Source of the DNA: Oscillospiraceae bacterium
GTDB lineage: Bacteria; Bacillota; Clostridia; Oscillospirales; CAG-272
Reading direction: 5' to 3'
Length of the DNA stretch: 38,371 nucleotides
Assembly (NCBI GenBank): GCA_015063745.1
Contig: SVTO01000025.1
Span: 1 to 38,371 of the forward strand
The notes under the pieces were generated by a model. The model was given only the letters and a program-made list of their open reading frames with translations. It did no database searches and was not told the DNA's origin. Positions 32,374-38,371 of this stretch are shown here, one piece after another. How positions within the stretch are numbered: position 1 is the first letter of the stretch; each line of letters opens with the position of its first letter. A program made the position numbers and the translations under genes.

Positions 32374-33462
32374 TTACTTATTGCCATCCGGCAGACCCGG
32401 GGTTATATCCCCTTCCGCCAGAATATTGCTTACACCGTTTGTCAGGCTGTCCACCATGGCGATCACCCGCTTGTAATCCATCCGGGTAGGACCGATGATG
32501 CCGATTGCACCCACGGGCACACCCTGATGGCGGATGGTCTTGAAGATCAGCGTGGAATTGTCCATGATCTTGACAAGGTTTTCTCTGCCGATATAGATCT
32601 TCACCCGTTCGTCGGAGGATACGTTCACATCCGTTTCCTCGGAGAGAATCCGCAGAAGGTCGTCTTTTTTCTCAAAGAGAGCCAGCAGCTCCTTCAGACG
32701 TTCCATATCGTAGTATTCCGGATAGGACAACAGCCGGTTGATGCCGTCGAAGCGGATTTCTCCGCCGTCGAAAGCGGTGATCGTTTCGCAGATACCCTTC
32801 ATGACCGGCGCTACGAGAAATTCGTATTCGCCCATCATGGCTTCCATTTCCATCAGCAGCGGCATGGTGAATTCCTCCGCCGTCCTGCCCGTTGCCTTTT
32901 CGTTCAGCACCACGGCAAGGCGGATACCTACATCCTGGGAAACGGGGACCTGGGAACGGATATGCTTGGTTTTGATGGTCTGGCCGATGACCATGATGAG
33001 TACCAGCGTGTAATCATCCAGCCGCATCAGCTCGTACCGGTCCACCAGAATCCGCATCTGCCGGGGCTTGAGTACCATGGCCGTGTAGTTGGTCAGGCGG
33101 GATGCCAGCTGCATGGCGCTCTGGAGGATGGTATCCACCTCGCCCTGCTTTACCTTCAGCATCTGCTTCAGCTCGGTAATTTCGTTCTGGGTGAGATTGT
33201 ATCTGTCCACCAGCGAATTGACGTAGAACCGATAGCCCATTTCCGAAGGGATTCTTCCCGCTGAGGTATGAGGCTGTTCCAGATAACCCATGTCCTCCAG
33301 CTCTGCCATCTCGTTGCGGATGGTAGCGGACGAATAGGCGATCTGCTTGGTCTGCATCAGAAATTTGCTTCCCACCGGCTCCCCGTTTTCGATATGGGCG
33401 TCGATGATCGCTTTCAGGATCAGTTTCTTGCGTTCACTCAAAATATTGTTATCTTCGTGCAA
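32374..33462 (-). CDS. hrcA: Heat-inducible transcription repressor HrcA (TTG start)
   Basis: The repressor that binds CIRCE and shuts down the heat-shock operon, with GroEL as activity sensor in other Firmicutes. It begins with a winged-helix domain (ILSERKKLILKAIIDAHIEN, then GEPVGSKFL and SSATIRNEMAELEDMGYLEQ, PHTSAGRIPS), typical of HrcA, followed by the GAF-like domain; it ends near GPTRMDYKRVIAMVD. The TTG at 33462 is chosen because GGGAGG (33471-33476) stands 8 bases before it and it yields 362 residues; the ATG at 33513 would put the CIRCE element against the start codon and ignore this ribosome binding site. First gene of the operon. Confidence 0.96.
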   Translation of the reverse strand: MHEDNNILSERKKLILKAIIDAHIENGEPVGSKFLMQTKQIAYSSATIRNEMAELEDMGYLEQPHTSAGRIPSEMGYRFYVNSLVDRYNLTQNEITELKQMLKVKQGEVDTILQSAMQLASRLTNYTAMVLKPRQMRILVDRYELMRLDDYTLVLIMVIGQTIKTKHIRSQVPVSQDVGIRLAVVLNEKATGRTAEEFTMPLLMEMEAMMGEYEFLVAPVMKGICETITAFDGGEIRFDGINRLLSYPEYYDMERLKELLALFEKKDDLLRILSEETDVNVSSDERVKIYIGRENLVKIMDNSTLIFKTIRHQGVPVGAIGIIGPTRMDYKRVIAMVDSLTNGVSNILAEGDITPGLPDGNK

Positions 33463-33520
33463 CCTCTTCACCTCCCTGTTTCTTTTGCAAGCCTTTGCGA
33501 GGTCAATTTTCACACGCGAA

Positions 33521-33547
33521 TTAGCACTTCAATACATCGAGTGCTAA
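33521..33547. promoter_or_regulatory. CIRCE operator (HrcA binding site)
   Basis: TTAGCACTT, 9 bases, GAGTGCTAA: the conserved inverted repeat with a single mismatch in one arm. It lies just downstream of the hrcA promoter, covering the predicted transcription start region, as in other Firmicutes. Confidence 0.97.
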
Positions 33548-33558
33548 TTTCTGCATTA

Positions 33559-33587
33559 AGATTACCATTTTACGGCGTTCAATTCAA
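33559..33587 (-). promoter_or_regulatory. Promoter of the hrcA-grpE-dnaK-dnaJ-prmA operon
   Basis: On the minus strand TTGAAT (33582-33587), 17-base spacer, TAATCT (33559-33564), with TGG directly before the -10. It is moderately matched and sits immediately upstream of CIRCE. Confidence 0.7.
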
Positions 33588-33626
33588 CAGGAATATAAAT
33601 CCTATCCGTTAACAATTCGTGAACAC

Positions 33627-33651
33627 AAAAAAAGAGTGCTAAAAACACTCT
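33627..33651 (-). terminator. Terminator after the P-loop NTPase gene
   Basis: AGAGTG (33633-33638) pairs with CACTCT (33646-33651), followed on the minus strand by seven T's. It separates the upstream gene pair from the heat-shock promoter. Confidence 0.8.
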
Positions 33652-33719
33652 CCAAACGCATCATTCCCGCCCATTTGCACCGACACGCAAACGGACGGTC
33701 CGGGAAAAACGATCCCCTG

Positions 33720-34223
33720 TTATTTTTTCAATCCCGCCAAAAATTTTCTGCATTCCCTGCGGTTTTTCAGAATCACCACATCAGTATCCTTGACATCCTT
33801 CAGCATGGCATAATATCTCTCGCGGTTCTTTTCCGCCGTACGCCATACGGACTTCACAAACGCAAAATCCAGCCGGCCCGTGTAGCCTTCCGCCACATTG
33901 GCCTCATAGCCGCCGCCCAGCAGTGTACGGGCAAACACGCCGCAGACACAGGCAAACCGGGAATAATCCAGAAAGATCACCGTATCGCTTCTATCCAGCA
34001 TATTTCCCAATGCCCTGATATAGTTTCCGTCAATGATCCAATTTTCCTTGGCAATCTCTTCGGCCAGCAGCTTGTCAAAAGCGGTTATGGATAAGCTCTC
34101 GCCTTCCTTGTCCCAGTACAGTCTGTCCAGATGTACCGCGGGCAGACCCGTGATTGCCGACAGTCTCTTCGCCAGTCTCGACTTACCGGCCCCTCTGGAA
34201 CCGATAATCATTACTCTTTCCAT
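33720..34223 (-). CDS. P-loop NTPase, FlaR/topology-modulation type
   Basis: A 167-residue P-loop protein resembling adenylate-kinase-like proteins often annotated as DNA topology modulation protein (FlaR). The Walker A motif IGSRGAGKSRLA lies near the N terminus (about 6-17), then LPAVHLDRLYWDKEG and WIIDGNYI, followed by the strand VIFLDYSR and the C-terminal ILKNRRECRKFL. These blocks are characteristic of the small FlaR-type family; the cellular role is unclear and may be a nucleotide or shikimate kinase-like activity. The ATG at 34223 is chosen over a TTG further upstream because GGAAG lies about 11 bases before it and the P-loop then starts at the usual position. It lies 27 bases after the sorting-signal protein gene, probably in one transcript. 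Confidence 0.8.
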   Translation of the reverse strand: MERVMIIGSRGAGKSRLAKRLSAITGLPAVHLDRLYWDKEGESLSITAFDKLLAEEIAKENWIIDGNYIRALGNMLDRSDTVIFLDYSRFACVCGVFARTLLGGGYEANVAEGYTGRLDFAFVKSVWRTAEKNRERYYAMLKDVKDTDVVILKNRRECRKFLAGLKK

Positions 34224-34250
34224 ATAACATTCAACTTCCTTATACAATAA

Positions 34251-35117
34251 TTATCCCAGTCTGCAGTATCTTCGCTTCACAATCAGATAAACGCCGCTTA
34301 CGGCAAGGCAGGCCCACAGCCAGGTCATATCCCCGGTCGGGGGTGCATAAGGTTCATCCGGTTCGCCGATCCCTCCGTCGTCCGCATAGGAGGAGGAAAC
34401 AAGGGCACCGGTCTTTTCCGCGTAGTCCGTACCGTTCACGATCCAGACCTCTTCCACGGATACATAGGCATTACGTACGCAGAAGCCGAGACGGCTGTCC
34501 GGTACCAGCGCCAGATCTTCGTTTCTATGTATGCTGCAGCTTTCCTCACCGGATATAAAGGTGATGCCGCGGATATCGTTCCCCTTCACGGGGATGATCA
34601 CCCGTACGGTTTCGCCGGCCGTCATTTTTGCAAGCAGCGCATCCGACAGCACACCGAGGCCTTCCTTCTGCTGCTTTGTGTTCTCCACTTCCACATCCCC
34701 GTTTGCACGGATCCGGAAGCCCAGCACATCGGAAAGGGTCTCGCCCGTACAGGACATCAGAAAGCTGATATAGCCGTTTTCCACCGCACCCTCATCCCGG
34801 GGATCAAAGCGGAATACAGCTTCAAAGGTATAGGTATCGGGAAGGTCGCATGTCTCCGGCAGAATCGCATAGGCACGGTAAGCATCGTGACCGCGGATGG
34901 CCAGAGCCGCATCACGCACCGCCACTTCCCCGCCGCTTGTGTTCGCCGCACCGGCTGCAACACCGGCTGCCTGCGCAGAGGAAATCACGGAGAAATCCTG
35001 ATGATACAGCACCTCGCCCGCGGTATCGGAAGCACCCGTCCAGACGGCACAGGAATACAGGATAAATAACAGAAAAATCCCTCTGAAAATCATTCCGTAC
35101 TTCTTGCTGCCGGTCAT
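34251..35117 (-). CDS. Exported surface protein with PPTGD sortase-like anchor
   Basis: A 288-residue exported protein. It has a signal peptide (about 1-30, with hydrophobic MIFRGIFLLFILYSCAVW), then a beta-rich domain of roughly 200 residues (YTFEAVFRFDPRD, ISFLMSCTGETLSDVLGFRI, SRLGFCVRNAYVSVEEVWIV) that recalls concanavalin-like jelly rolls, although no family is firm. The C terminus carries APPTGD (258-263), a hydrophobic helix and KRR, the three-part sorting signal that sortases of clostridia recognise in the form xPxTGD. The ATG at 35117 is chosen because GGGAG stands 8 bases before it; a longer in-frame start lies in the promoter. It could be linked to peptidoglycan by a sortase; no sortase gene is in the window. 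Confidence 0.72.
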   Translation of the reverse strand: MTGSKKYGMIFRGIFLLFILYSCAVWTGASDTAGEVLYHQDFSVISSAQAAGVAAGAANTSGGEVAVRDAALAIRGHDAYRAYAILPETCDLPDTYTFEAVFRFDPRDEGAVENGYISFLMSCTGETLSDVLGFRIRANGDVEVENTKQQKEGLGVLSDALLAKMTAGETVRVIIPVKGNDIRGITFISGEESCSIHRNEDLALVPDSRLGFCVRNAYVSVEEVWIVNGTDYAEKTGALVSSSYADDGGIGEPDEPYAPPTGDMTWLWACLAVSGVYLIVKRRYCRLG

Positions 35118-35145
35118 TGTCACCACTCCCTTCCATACCAATACT

Positions 35146-35174
35146 ATTATAATATCTGCGGCAAAATTCGTCAA
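35146..35174 (-). promoter_or_regulatory. Promoter of the sorting-signal protein gene
   Basis: On the minus strand TTGACG (35169-35174), 17-base spacer, TATAAT (35146-35151), 28 bases before the ATG. Confidence 0.85.
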
Positions 35175-35270
35175 GAGGATTTTTTATATTTTTAAGATTT
35201 CCACAGGCGTAATGCGGGAAATTCTCCCTTTCTCCATCAGTTTATGCCACACCGTGAGAAGGTGTTACCG

Positions 35271-35969
35271 TTATTTTGCGGATTCCTCCATCTGCCGCTT
35301 CCGCATCTGCCGCCAGTTAATGAATCCGTACAGGTCATTGAGCAGAAACATGACAAAGCAAAAGATCATGGGCAGGCAGGAAATATCCGCAACAGAGGCG
35401 ATGATCCACAGAATGATCAATACCACATCGTTGGCGGCGTAGGCCAGGGCATAATAGGGACTGCGCAGGAAGGTCAGCCAGGAGGCAAGGAAGCTGGTAG
35501 TCACGGAGACCGTACTGACAAGCAGACTGGCATTGCCCAGTGCTTTCAGGATAAAGTAAAACAGAACCGTTACCGCAATGGCCATTACCCACATAAGCAC
35601 CACCTGCCTGCGGGTAACTCTGTTCACCTCCACCTCGTCGGAATCGCGGTAGGGATGGCGGTACCAGGAGATCACCGACAGGATCGCGATGGGCGAAGAC
35701 ATACACAGATAGGTGATCATCTCCCCGTAATACCGGCAATAATAGGAAATGATCCCGTAAAACACAGCGAACACCACCGTCAGCACCTGGCCGATCACAT
35801 ATCCCTTGGCCACGAAAATCAATGCCGTCACGCCGATCAGGGATGCCGCAAGGGTCATATAGTCCCGCTCGGGCACAAGCAGGAAGGATGCGGTCACGAC
35901 AATAACGGAAACGATCCACAGAATCCGTTCATGGCGCCGCAGGGATCTGAAAGCTGCAAAAATATTCAT
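35271..35969 (-). CDS. pnuC: PnuC-type nicotinamide riboside (or related vitamin) transporter
   Basis: A 232-residue membrane protein with about seven to eight membrane segments. The C-terminal half has the pattern of PnuC transporters: SPYYALAYAANDVVLIILWI, ending FCFVMFLLNDLYGFINW, and the N-terminal part contains GYVIGQVLTVVFAVFYGIIS. PnuC members move nicotinamide riboside, or in the PnuT/PnuX branches thiamin or riboflavin precursors. AAGGAGG lies 7 bases before the ATG. The leader upstream ends in a strong terminator-like hairpin, suggesting control by a riboswitch, which would fit vitamin uptake. It is transcribed from its own promoter. Confidence 0.87.
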   Translation of the reverse strand: MNIFAAFRSLRRHERILWIVSVIVVTASFLLVPERDYMTLAASLIGVTALIFVAKGYVIGQVLTVVFAVFYGIISYYCRYYGEMITYLCMSSPIAILSVISWYRHPYRDSDEVEVNRVTRRQVVLMWVMAIAVTVLFYFILKALGNASLLVSTVSVTTSFLASWLTFLRSPYYALAYAANDVVLIILWIIASVADISCLPMIFCFVMFLLNDLYGFINWRQMRKRQMEESAK

Positions 35970-35988
35970 AACAGTACCTCCTTACCTC

Positions 35989-36079
35989 AAAAAAAGCATC
36001 CGCGGCATATCTTCAAAGACCTAACGATATGCCGGCGAATGCTTTACATTCACTACCCGGTGGCAGTTGTATTTCTTTC
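35989..36079 (-). promoter_or_regulatory. Riboswitch-like leader of pnuC with terminator hairpin
   Basis: Transcript from about 36079. The arm 36026-36045 (AAAGCATTCGCCGGCATATC on the minus strand) pairs almost perfectly with the arm 35993-36011 (GATATGCCGCGGATGCTTT), followed by a run of seven T's: an intrinsic terminator placed 20 bases before the pnuC start. Upstream, GAATG and CATTC can pair across the promoter-proximal part of the terminator arm, and TGCC with GGCA, so an alternative antiterminator fold is available. This layout is typical of a transcriptional riboswitch. No known class (TPP, FMN, preQ1) is evident; an NAD-related switch is possible but unproven. Confidence 0.6.
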
Positions 36080-36085
36080 CTGTGC

Positions 36086-36114
36086 AGTATACCACAGATT
36101 CCTCTTTTTTGCAA
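36086..36114 (-). promoter_or_regulatory. Promoter of pnuC
   Basis: On the minus strand TTGCAA (36109-36114), 17-base spacer, TATACT (36086-36091) with TGG before the -10 (extended -10). It lies right behind the stop of the aminotransferase gene. Confidence 0.85.
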
Positions 36115-36143
36115 GGGTTTTGCGAAAAATTCCGTATACCGGA

Positions 36144-37388
36144 TTATTGGTTCCGCAGCGCTTCAAAGGCTTCTCTGGCGATTTCCACGGTTTCCGCGAT
36201 GTCCTCGTCCGTCAGGGAGGCGTTGATGAAGTGGTTGTGGTGGTTGGTGAAGAACACGCCTCTCTTCACGCACTCGGCTATCCATGCCTGATGGAGCATC
36301 AGCGTCGGGTCGTCCGCCAGACGGAGATAGAACAGGGACGGCACACCTGTCACACGCAGATCATAGCCGTAATCCGCCGCCGCTTTTACCAGACCTCTTT
36401 TCAGCTGTCCGCCCTTGTCGATGAGCATCTGGGGACAGTTCAGCTTTTTCATCTTTTCAATACAGGCAATCCCTGCCGCGAAAGGTACGGCGGACATCCA
36501 GTAGCTGCCGGTATAGGACATGGAGGAGATGGTATTCTTCAGATATTCCTTACCGCAGAGAGCGGATACGTTATAGCCGTTGGCGATGGCCTTGCAGAAG
36601 CAGATCAGATCCGCTTCGAAGCCGAAATAATTGTCGCTGCCCGCCATATCCAGACGGAATCCGGCACGCACGTCGTCCACGATCAGAACCGTATCGTTCT
36701 CCGTGCACAGCTTCCGTACCTTCTGCCAGAATCCCTTGGCGGGAAGCTCGTTGTCCATGAAGTTCCCGTGCATATAGGGCTGGGAGATCACGGCGGCGAT
36801 TTCGTCCTTGTGTTCGGCGAATACTCTTTCCAGAGCCTCAGCGTCGTTCCAGGGGAGATAGATGTTGTTGGCCACATCCTCTTCGATCACGCCGGCGTAG
36901 TCGATTTTCTGGGTCCAGGGCGCAACACCGTGGTAGTAACCCTTGAAGAACACGATCTTCTTACGGTGGGTATAGGCACGGGCGGCCATAACAGCCATTG
37001 TGGTCACGTCATTGCCGTTTTTGGCAAAGAATGCCCAGTCGGCACATTTTACCGTATCCACCAGCAGCTCCGCAAAGTCGATCATAACGGTGGAGGGAGA
37101 GGTGGTGCAGTCCCCTTTTTCCCGCTGTTTTCTGGCAGCCTCGTCCACATCGGGGTCGTTGTAACCCAGTACATTGGGTCCGAAAGCGCACATATAGTCG
37201 ATATAGCGGTGGCCATCCACGTCCCAGAAATAACTGCCCTTTGCATGGTCGGAGAACAGGGGGAAGGCTTCTACGGGAATGAAACAGCCTTCCGCCGGGC
37301 CGAGATGACCGTATACGCCGGAGGGAATGACTTTGGCCGCGCGCTTGAACTGGGCCTGGCTGTTGGGATGGGTGTAAATTTCGTGCAT
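36144..37388 (-). CDS. Class III aminotransferase, glutamate-1-semialdehyde aminomutase-like
   Basis: A 414-residue PLP enzyme of the class III aminotransferase family. VDDVRAGFR (237-245, Asp238 for the PLP ring nitrogen) and FCKAIANGYNVSA (catalytic Lys266) are clear, with AFFAKNGNDVTTMAVMAARA (about 119-138) and FKGYYHGVAPW before them, and FFTNHHNHFINASLTDEDI near the end. The closest known pattern is glutamate-1-semialdehyde 2,1-aminomutase (HemL); but no other haem genes are nearby and the partner gene is a non-haem protein, so another aminotransferase or aminomutase reaction is possible. Its ATG follows an AAGGAGG site; the gap to the partner gene is only 12 bases. Confidence 0.85.
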   Translation of the reverse strand: MHEIYTHPNSQAQFKRAAKVIPSGVYGHLGPAEGCFIPVEAFPLFSDHAKGSYFWDVDGHRYIDYMCAFGPNVLGYNDPDVDEAARKQREKGDCTTSPSTVMIDFAELLVDTVKCADWAFFAKNGNDVTTMAVMAARAYTHRKKIVFFKGYYHGVAPWTQKIDYAGVIEEDVANNIYLPWNDAEALERVFAEHKDEIAAVISQPYMHGNFMDNELPAKGFWQKVRKLCTENDTVLIVDDVRAGFRLDMAGSDNYFGFEADLICFCKAIANGYNVSALCGKEYLKNTISSMSYTGSYWMSAVPFAAGIACIEKMKKLNCPQMLIDKGGQLKRGLVKAAADYGYDLRVTGVPSLFYLRLADDPTLMLHQAWIAECVKRGVFFTNHHNHFINASLTDEDIAETVEIAREAFEALRNQ

Positions 37389-37400
37389 GATTTTTCCTCC

Positions 37401-38156
37401 TTATGCGAGATACAGTGCGACTCTGTCCAGAATCCGGTTCACGTTATCCACCTGGGATACCATACCGCCGACTCTGACGCCGCCCAGTCCGACTGTGGCT
37501 ACGCTGTTGATCTTTCCGTCAAACAGATCCCTGGCCGTGTCCATATCGGCAAAGGTCATATAGGATGTATAGTCGGCGGGTACTTTTCCGCTGTAGTGCA
37601 GACGGTGGTTCTTTGCGGCGATGGCGGCGGACGGTCCGTTTTCGATGGCCATCCGGATCACGCCGTCGGTGATGTAGGAAGCACTCGCCTGTCCCACCTT
37701 ATCCTGATTGCCGATCTGTACAATGGCTCTGGCGATCACGCCGAACATCAGGGTAGTACTGCGGTTTTTGAACTCCGCATCCGCCAGATCCTCCGAAGAG
37801 GGACGCAGGTATTTATCCAGCAGATCCGTGATTTTTATGAACTGCTTCAAAAGGAACGGCAGCTTGTGGAAGCCTTTTGACGGAATGGGTGTTACCGTAC
37901 CGTCGATCATGCCGTTGAATTTGGCCGGTGTGGAAAAGGGCAGCTTGATCACACAGTTATCACAGCCTTCCTTCATCACACAGCCGCCGTCGGCAAAGCA
38001 AAGGGTGGCACTGGGTCCGCCCTTTACGGCAATACCCACGGAACAGGAAGACTTACCCAGGATCTCCTTTGCCTCCGGTACGATCTCCACAAGGGTCGGG
38101 ATCGCGCCCAGTACGGCAAACATATTGATATATGCCAGTGTTCTTTCGTCTTTCAT
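37401..38156 (-). CDS. Unknown protein, SCP2-like pattern with a Cys-rich motif
   Basis: A 251-residue cytoplasmic protein lacking a signal peptide. The middle (about 37-95) resembles an SCP-2 sterol-carrier-like module: VGIAVKGGPSATLCFADGG, then a core CVIKLPFSTPAKFNGMIDGT and VTPIPSKGF. Cysteines are dense there (38, 53, 59, 65 and 68), with the motif CVMKEGCDNC, which could bind a metal or cluster. The rest (WD-free, helical, then ATVGLGGVRVGGMVSQVDNV) shows no known domain. Function is unknown; it is the upstream partner of the PLP enzyme gene, 12 bases away. The ATG at 38156 is chosen over the ATG directly before it because AGAGG (38164-38168) then stands 7 bases upstream. It has its own promoter. 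Confidence 0.65.
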   Translation of the reverse strand: MKDERTLAYINMFAVLGAIPTLVEIVPEAKEILGKSSCSVGIAVKGGPSATLCFADGGCVMKEGCDNCVIKLPFSTPAKFNGMIDGTVTPIPSKGFHKLPFLLKQFIKITDLLDKYLRPSSEDLADAEFKNRSTTLMFGVIARAIVQIGNQDKVGQASASYITDGVIRMAIENGPSAAIAAKNHRLHYSGKVPADYTSYMTFADMDTARDLFDGKINSVATVGLGGVRVGGMVSQVDNVNRILDRVALYLA

Positions 38157-38187
38157 CATGGCACCTCTTTTTCGGTAGTATTGTTTC

Positions 38188-38216
38188 AGTATAGCAAAAA
38201 ATATCACATAAGTCAA
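38188..38216 (-). promoter_or_regulatory. Promoter of the SCP2-like/aminotransferase genes
   Basis: On the minus strand TTGACT (38211-38216), 17-base spacer, TATACT (38188-38193), with TGC before the -10 (extended -10). Confidence 0.85.
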
Positions 38217-38252
38217 TTTTATACATGTAAATATTATGTGAAACAACAATCA

Positions 38253-38371
38253 AAACCACCCGTCAAACGGGTGGTTTGCACAAGGGCTAAAAGCCCAATA
38301 CTACCGGCCAGCGACTCAAGTCGCTGGCTTTCGTATACTCAAGCCTATTGCCTTTGCCACTTTTGCTGCCC
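38253..38371. mobile_element. Hairpin cluster, possible end of an IS200/IS605-type element (partial)
   Basis: Three compact hairpins follow each other: AAACCACCCGT with ACGGGTGGTTT (38253-38263/38267-38277), GGGCT with AGCCC (38284-38288/38292-38296) and GCCAGCGACT with AGTCGCTGGC (38307-38316/38319-38328). Closely spaced subterminal hairpins without terminal inverted repeats are typical of IS200/IS605 ends, and of the guide-RNA scaffold next to tnpB. A minus-strand frame stays open from the right edge to a TAG at 38287-38289 (ends WPVVLGF). The transposase itself is outside the window, so the identification is tentative. Confidence 0.42.

Noticed and set aside
33463..33513. ATG at 33513 as hrcA start
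   Set aside because: GGGAGG lies downstream of it and points to the TTG at 33462; the added residues are not typical of HrcA.
35244..37880. 878-codon plus-strand open frame across pnuC and the aminotransferase
   Set aside because: Antisense to genes with clear catalytic motifs and promoters; it has no ribosome binding site or recognisable domain.

Overview
The window looks like the chromosome of a Gram-positive (monoderm) gut Clostridia member, most likely an Oscillospirales/Ruminococcaceae-type commensal. This is inferred from the hrcA-grpE-dnaK-dnaJ-prmA order under a CIRCE operator, AGGAGG ribosome binding sites with some GTG/TTG starts, sigma-A-type promoters, several lipoproteins, a sortase-like PPTGD anchor, a BspA-type leucine-rich-repeat protein and a serpin. 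No rRNA, tRNA, prophage or CRISPR array was seen.

Layout. 1-1300: the 5' part of a BspA-like surface protein with nine 72-bp tandem repeats, running off the left edge, and a 65-codon gene whose apparent start codon is ATA. 1430-5006: a strong promoter and structured leader drive a lipoprotein, an MBOAT O-acyltransferase and a DHHW/AlgX-like protein, probably a surface-polysaccharide O-acylation module. 5025-6484: a MATE exporter on the minus strand. 6552-11153: a complete carbohydrate ABC importer (ATPase, two permeases, lipoprotein-type binding protein with an unusual C-terminal membrane segment). 11150-12132: a second, strongly expressed-looking lipoprotein.

12150-24558 is a glycan-use region: a parallel beta-helix protein, a nucleoside hydrolase, an (alpha/alpha)6-type glycosidase, nagA, nagB, a metallo-beta-lactamase-fold hydrolase, two tandem paralogous esterase-like alpha/beta hydrolases and a GNAT acetyltransferase. 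MBL-nagB-nagA (and perhaps the glycosidase) read left, and the esterase pair reads right, from a shared divergent promoter region at 20041-20203. With the ABC importer this suggests uptake of acetylated or amino-sugar-containing oligosaccharides followed by cytoplasmic deacylation, hydrolysis and GlcNAc-6-P catabolism; no sugar kinase is in the window.

24642-33651 (minus strand): a serpin lipoprotein, a small membrane protein that may be preceded by a tiny zinc-ribbon-like ORF, rsmE, and the heat-shock operon hrcA-grpE-dnaK-dnaJ-prmA. 33720-38216 (minus strand): a P-loop NTPase, a surface protein with a sorting-signal-like C terminus, a PnuC-type transporter behind a riboswitch-like leader, and a class III aminotransferase paired with a cysteine-rich SCP2-like protein. 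The right edge (38250-38371) holds three tight hairpins resembling an IS200/IS605-type element end.

All family calls come from reading motifs by eye; no database search was possible.
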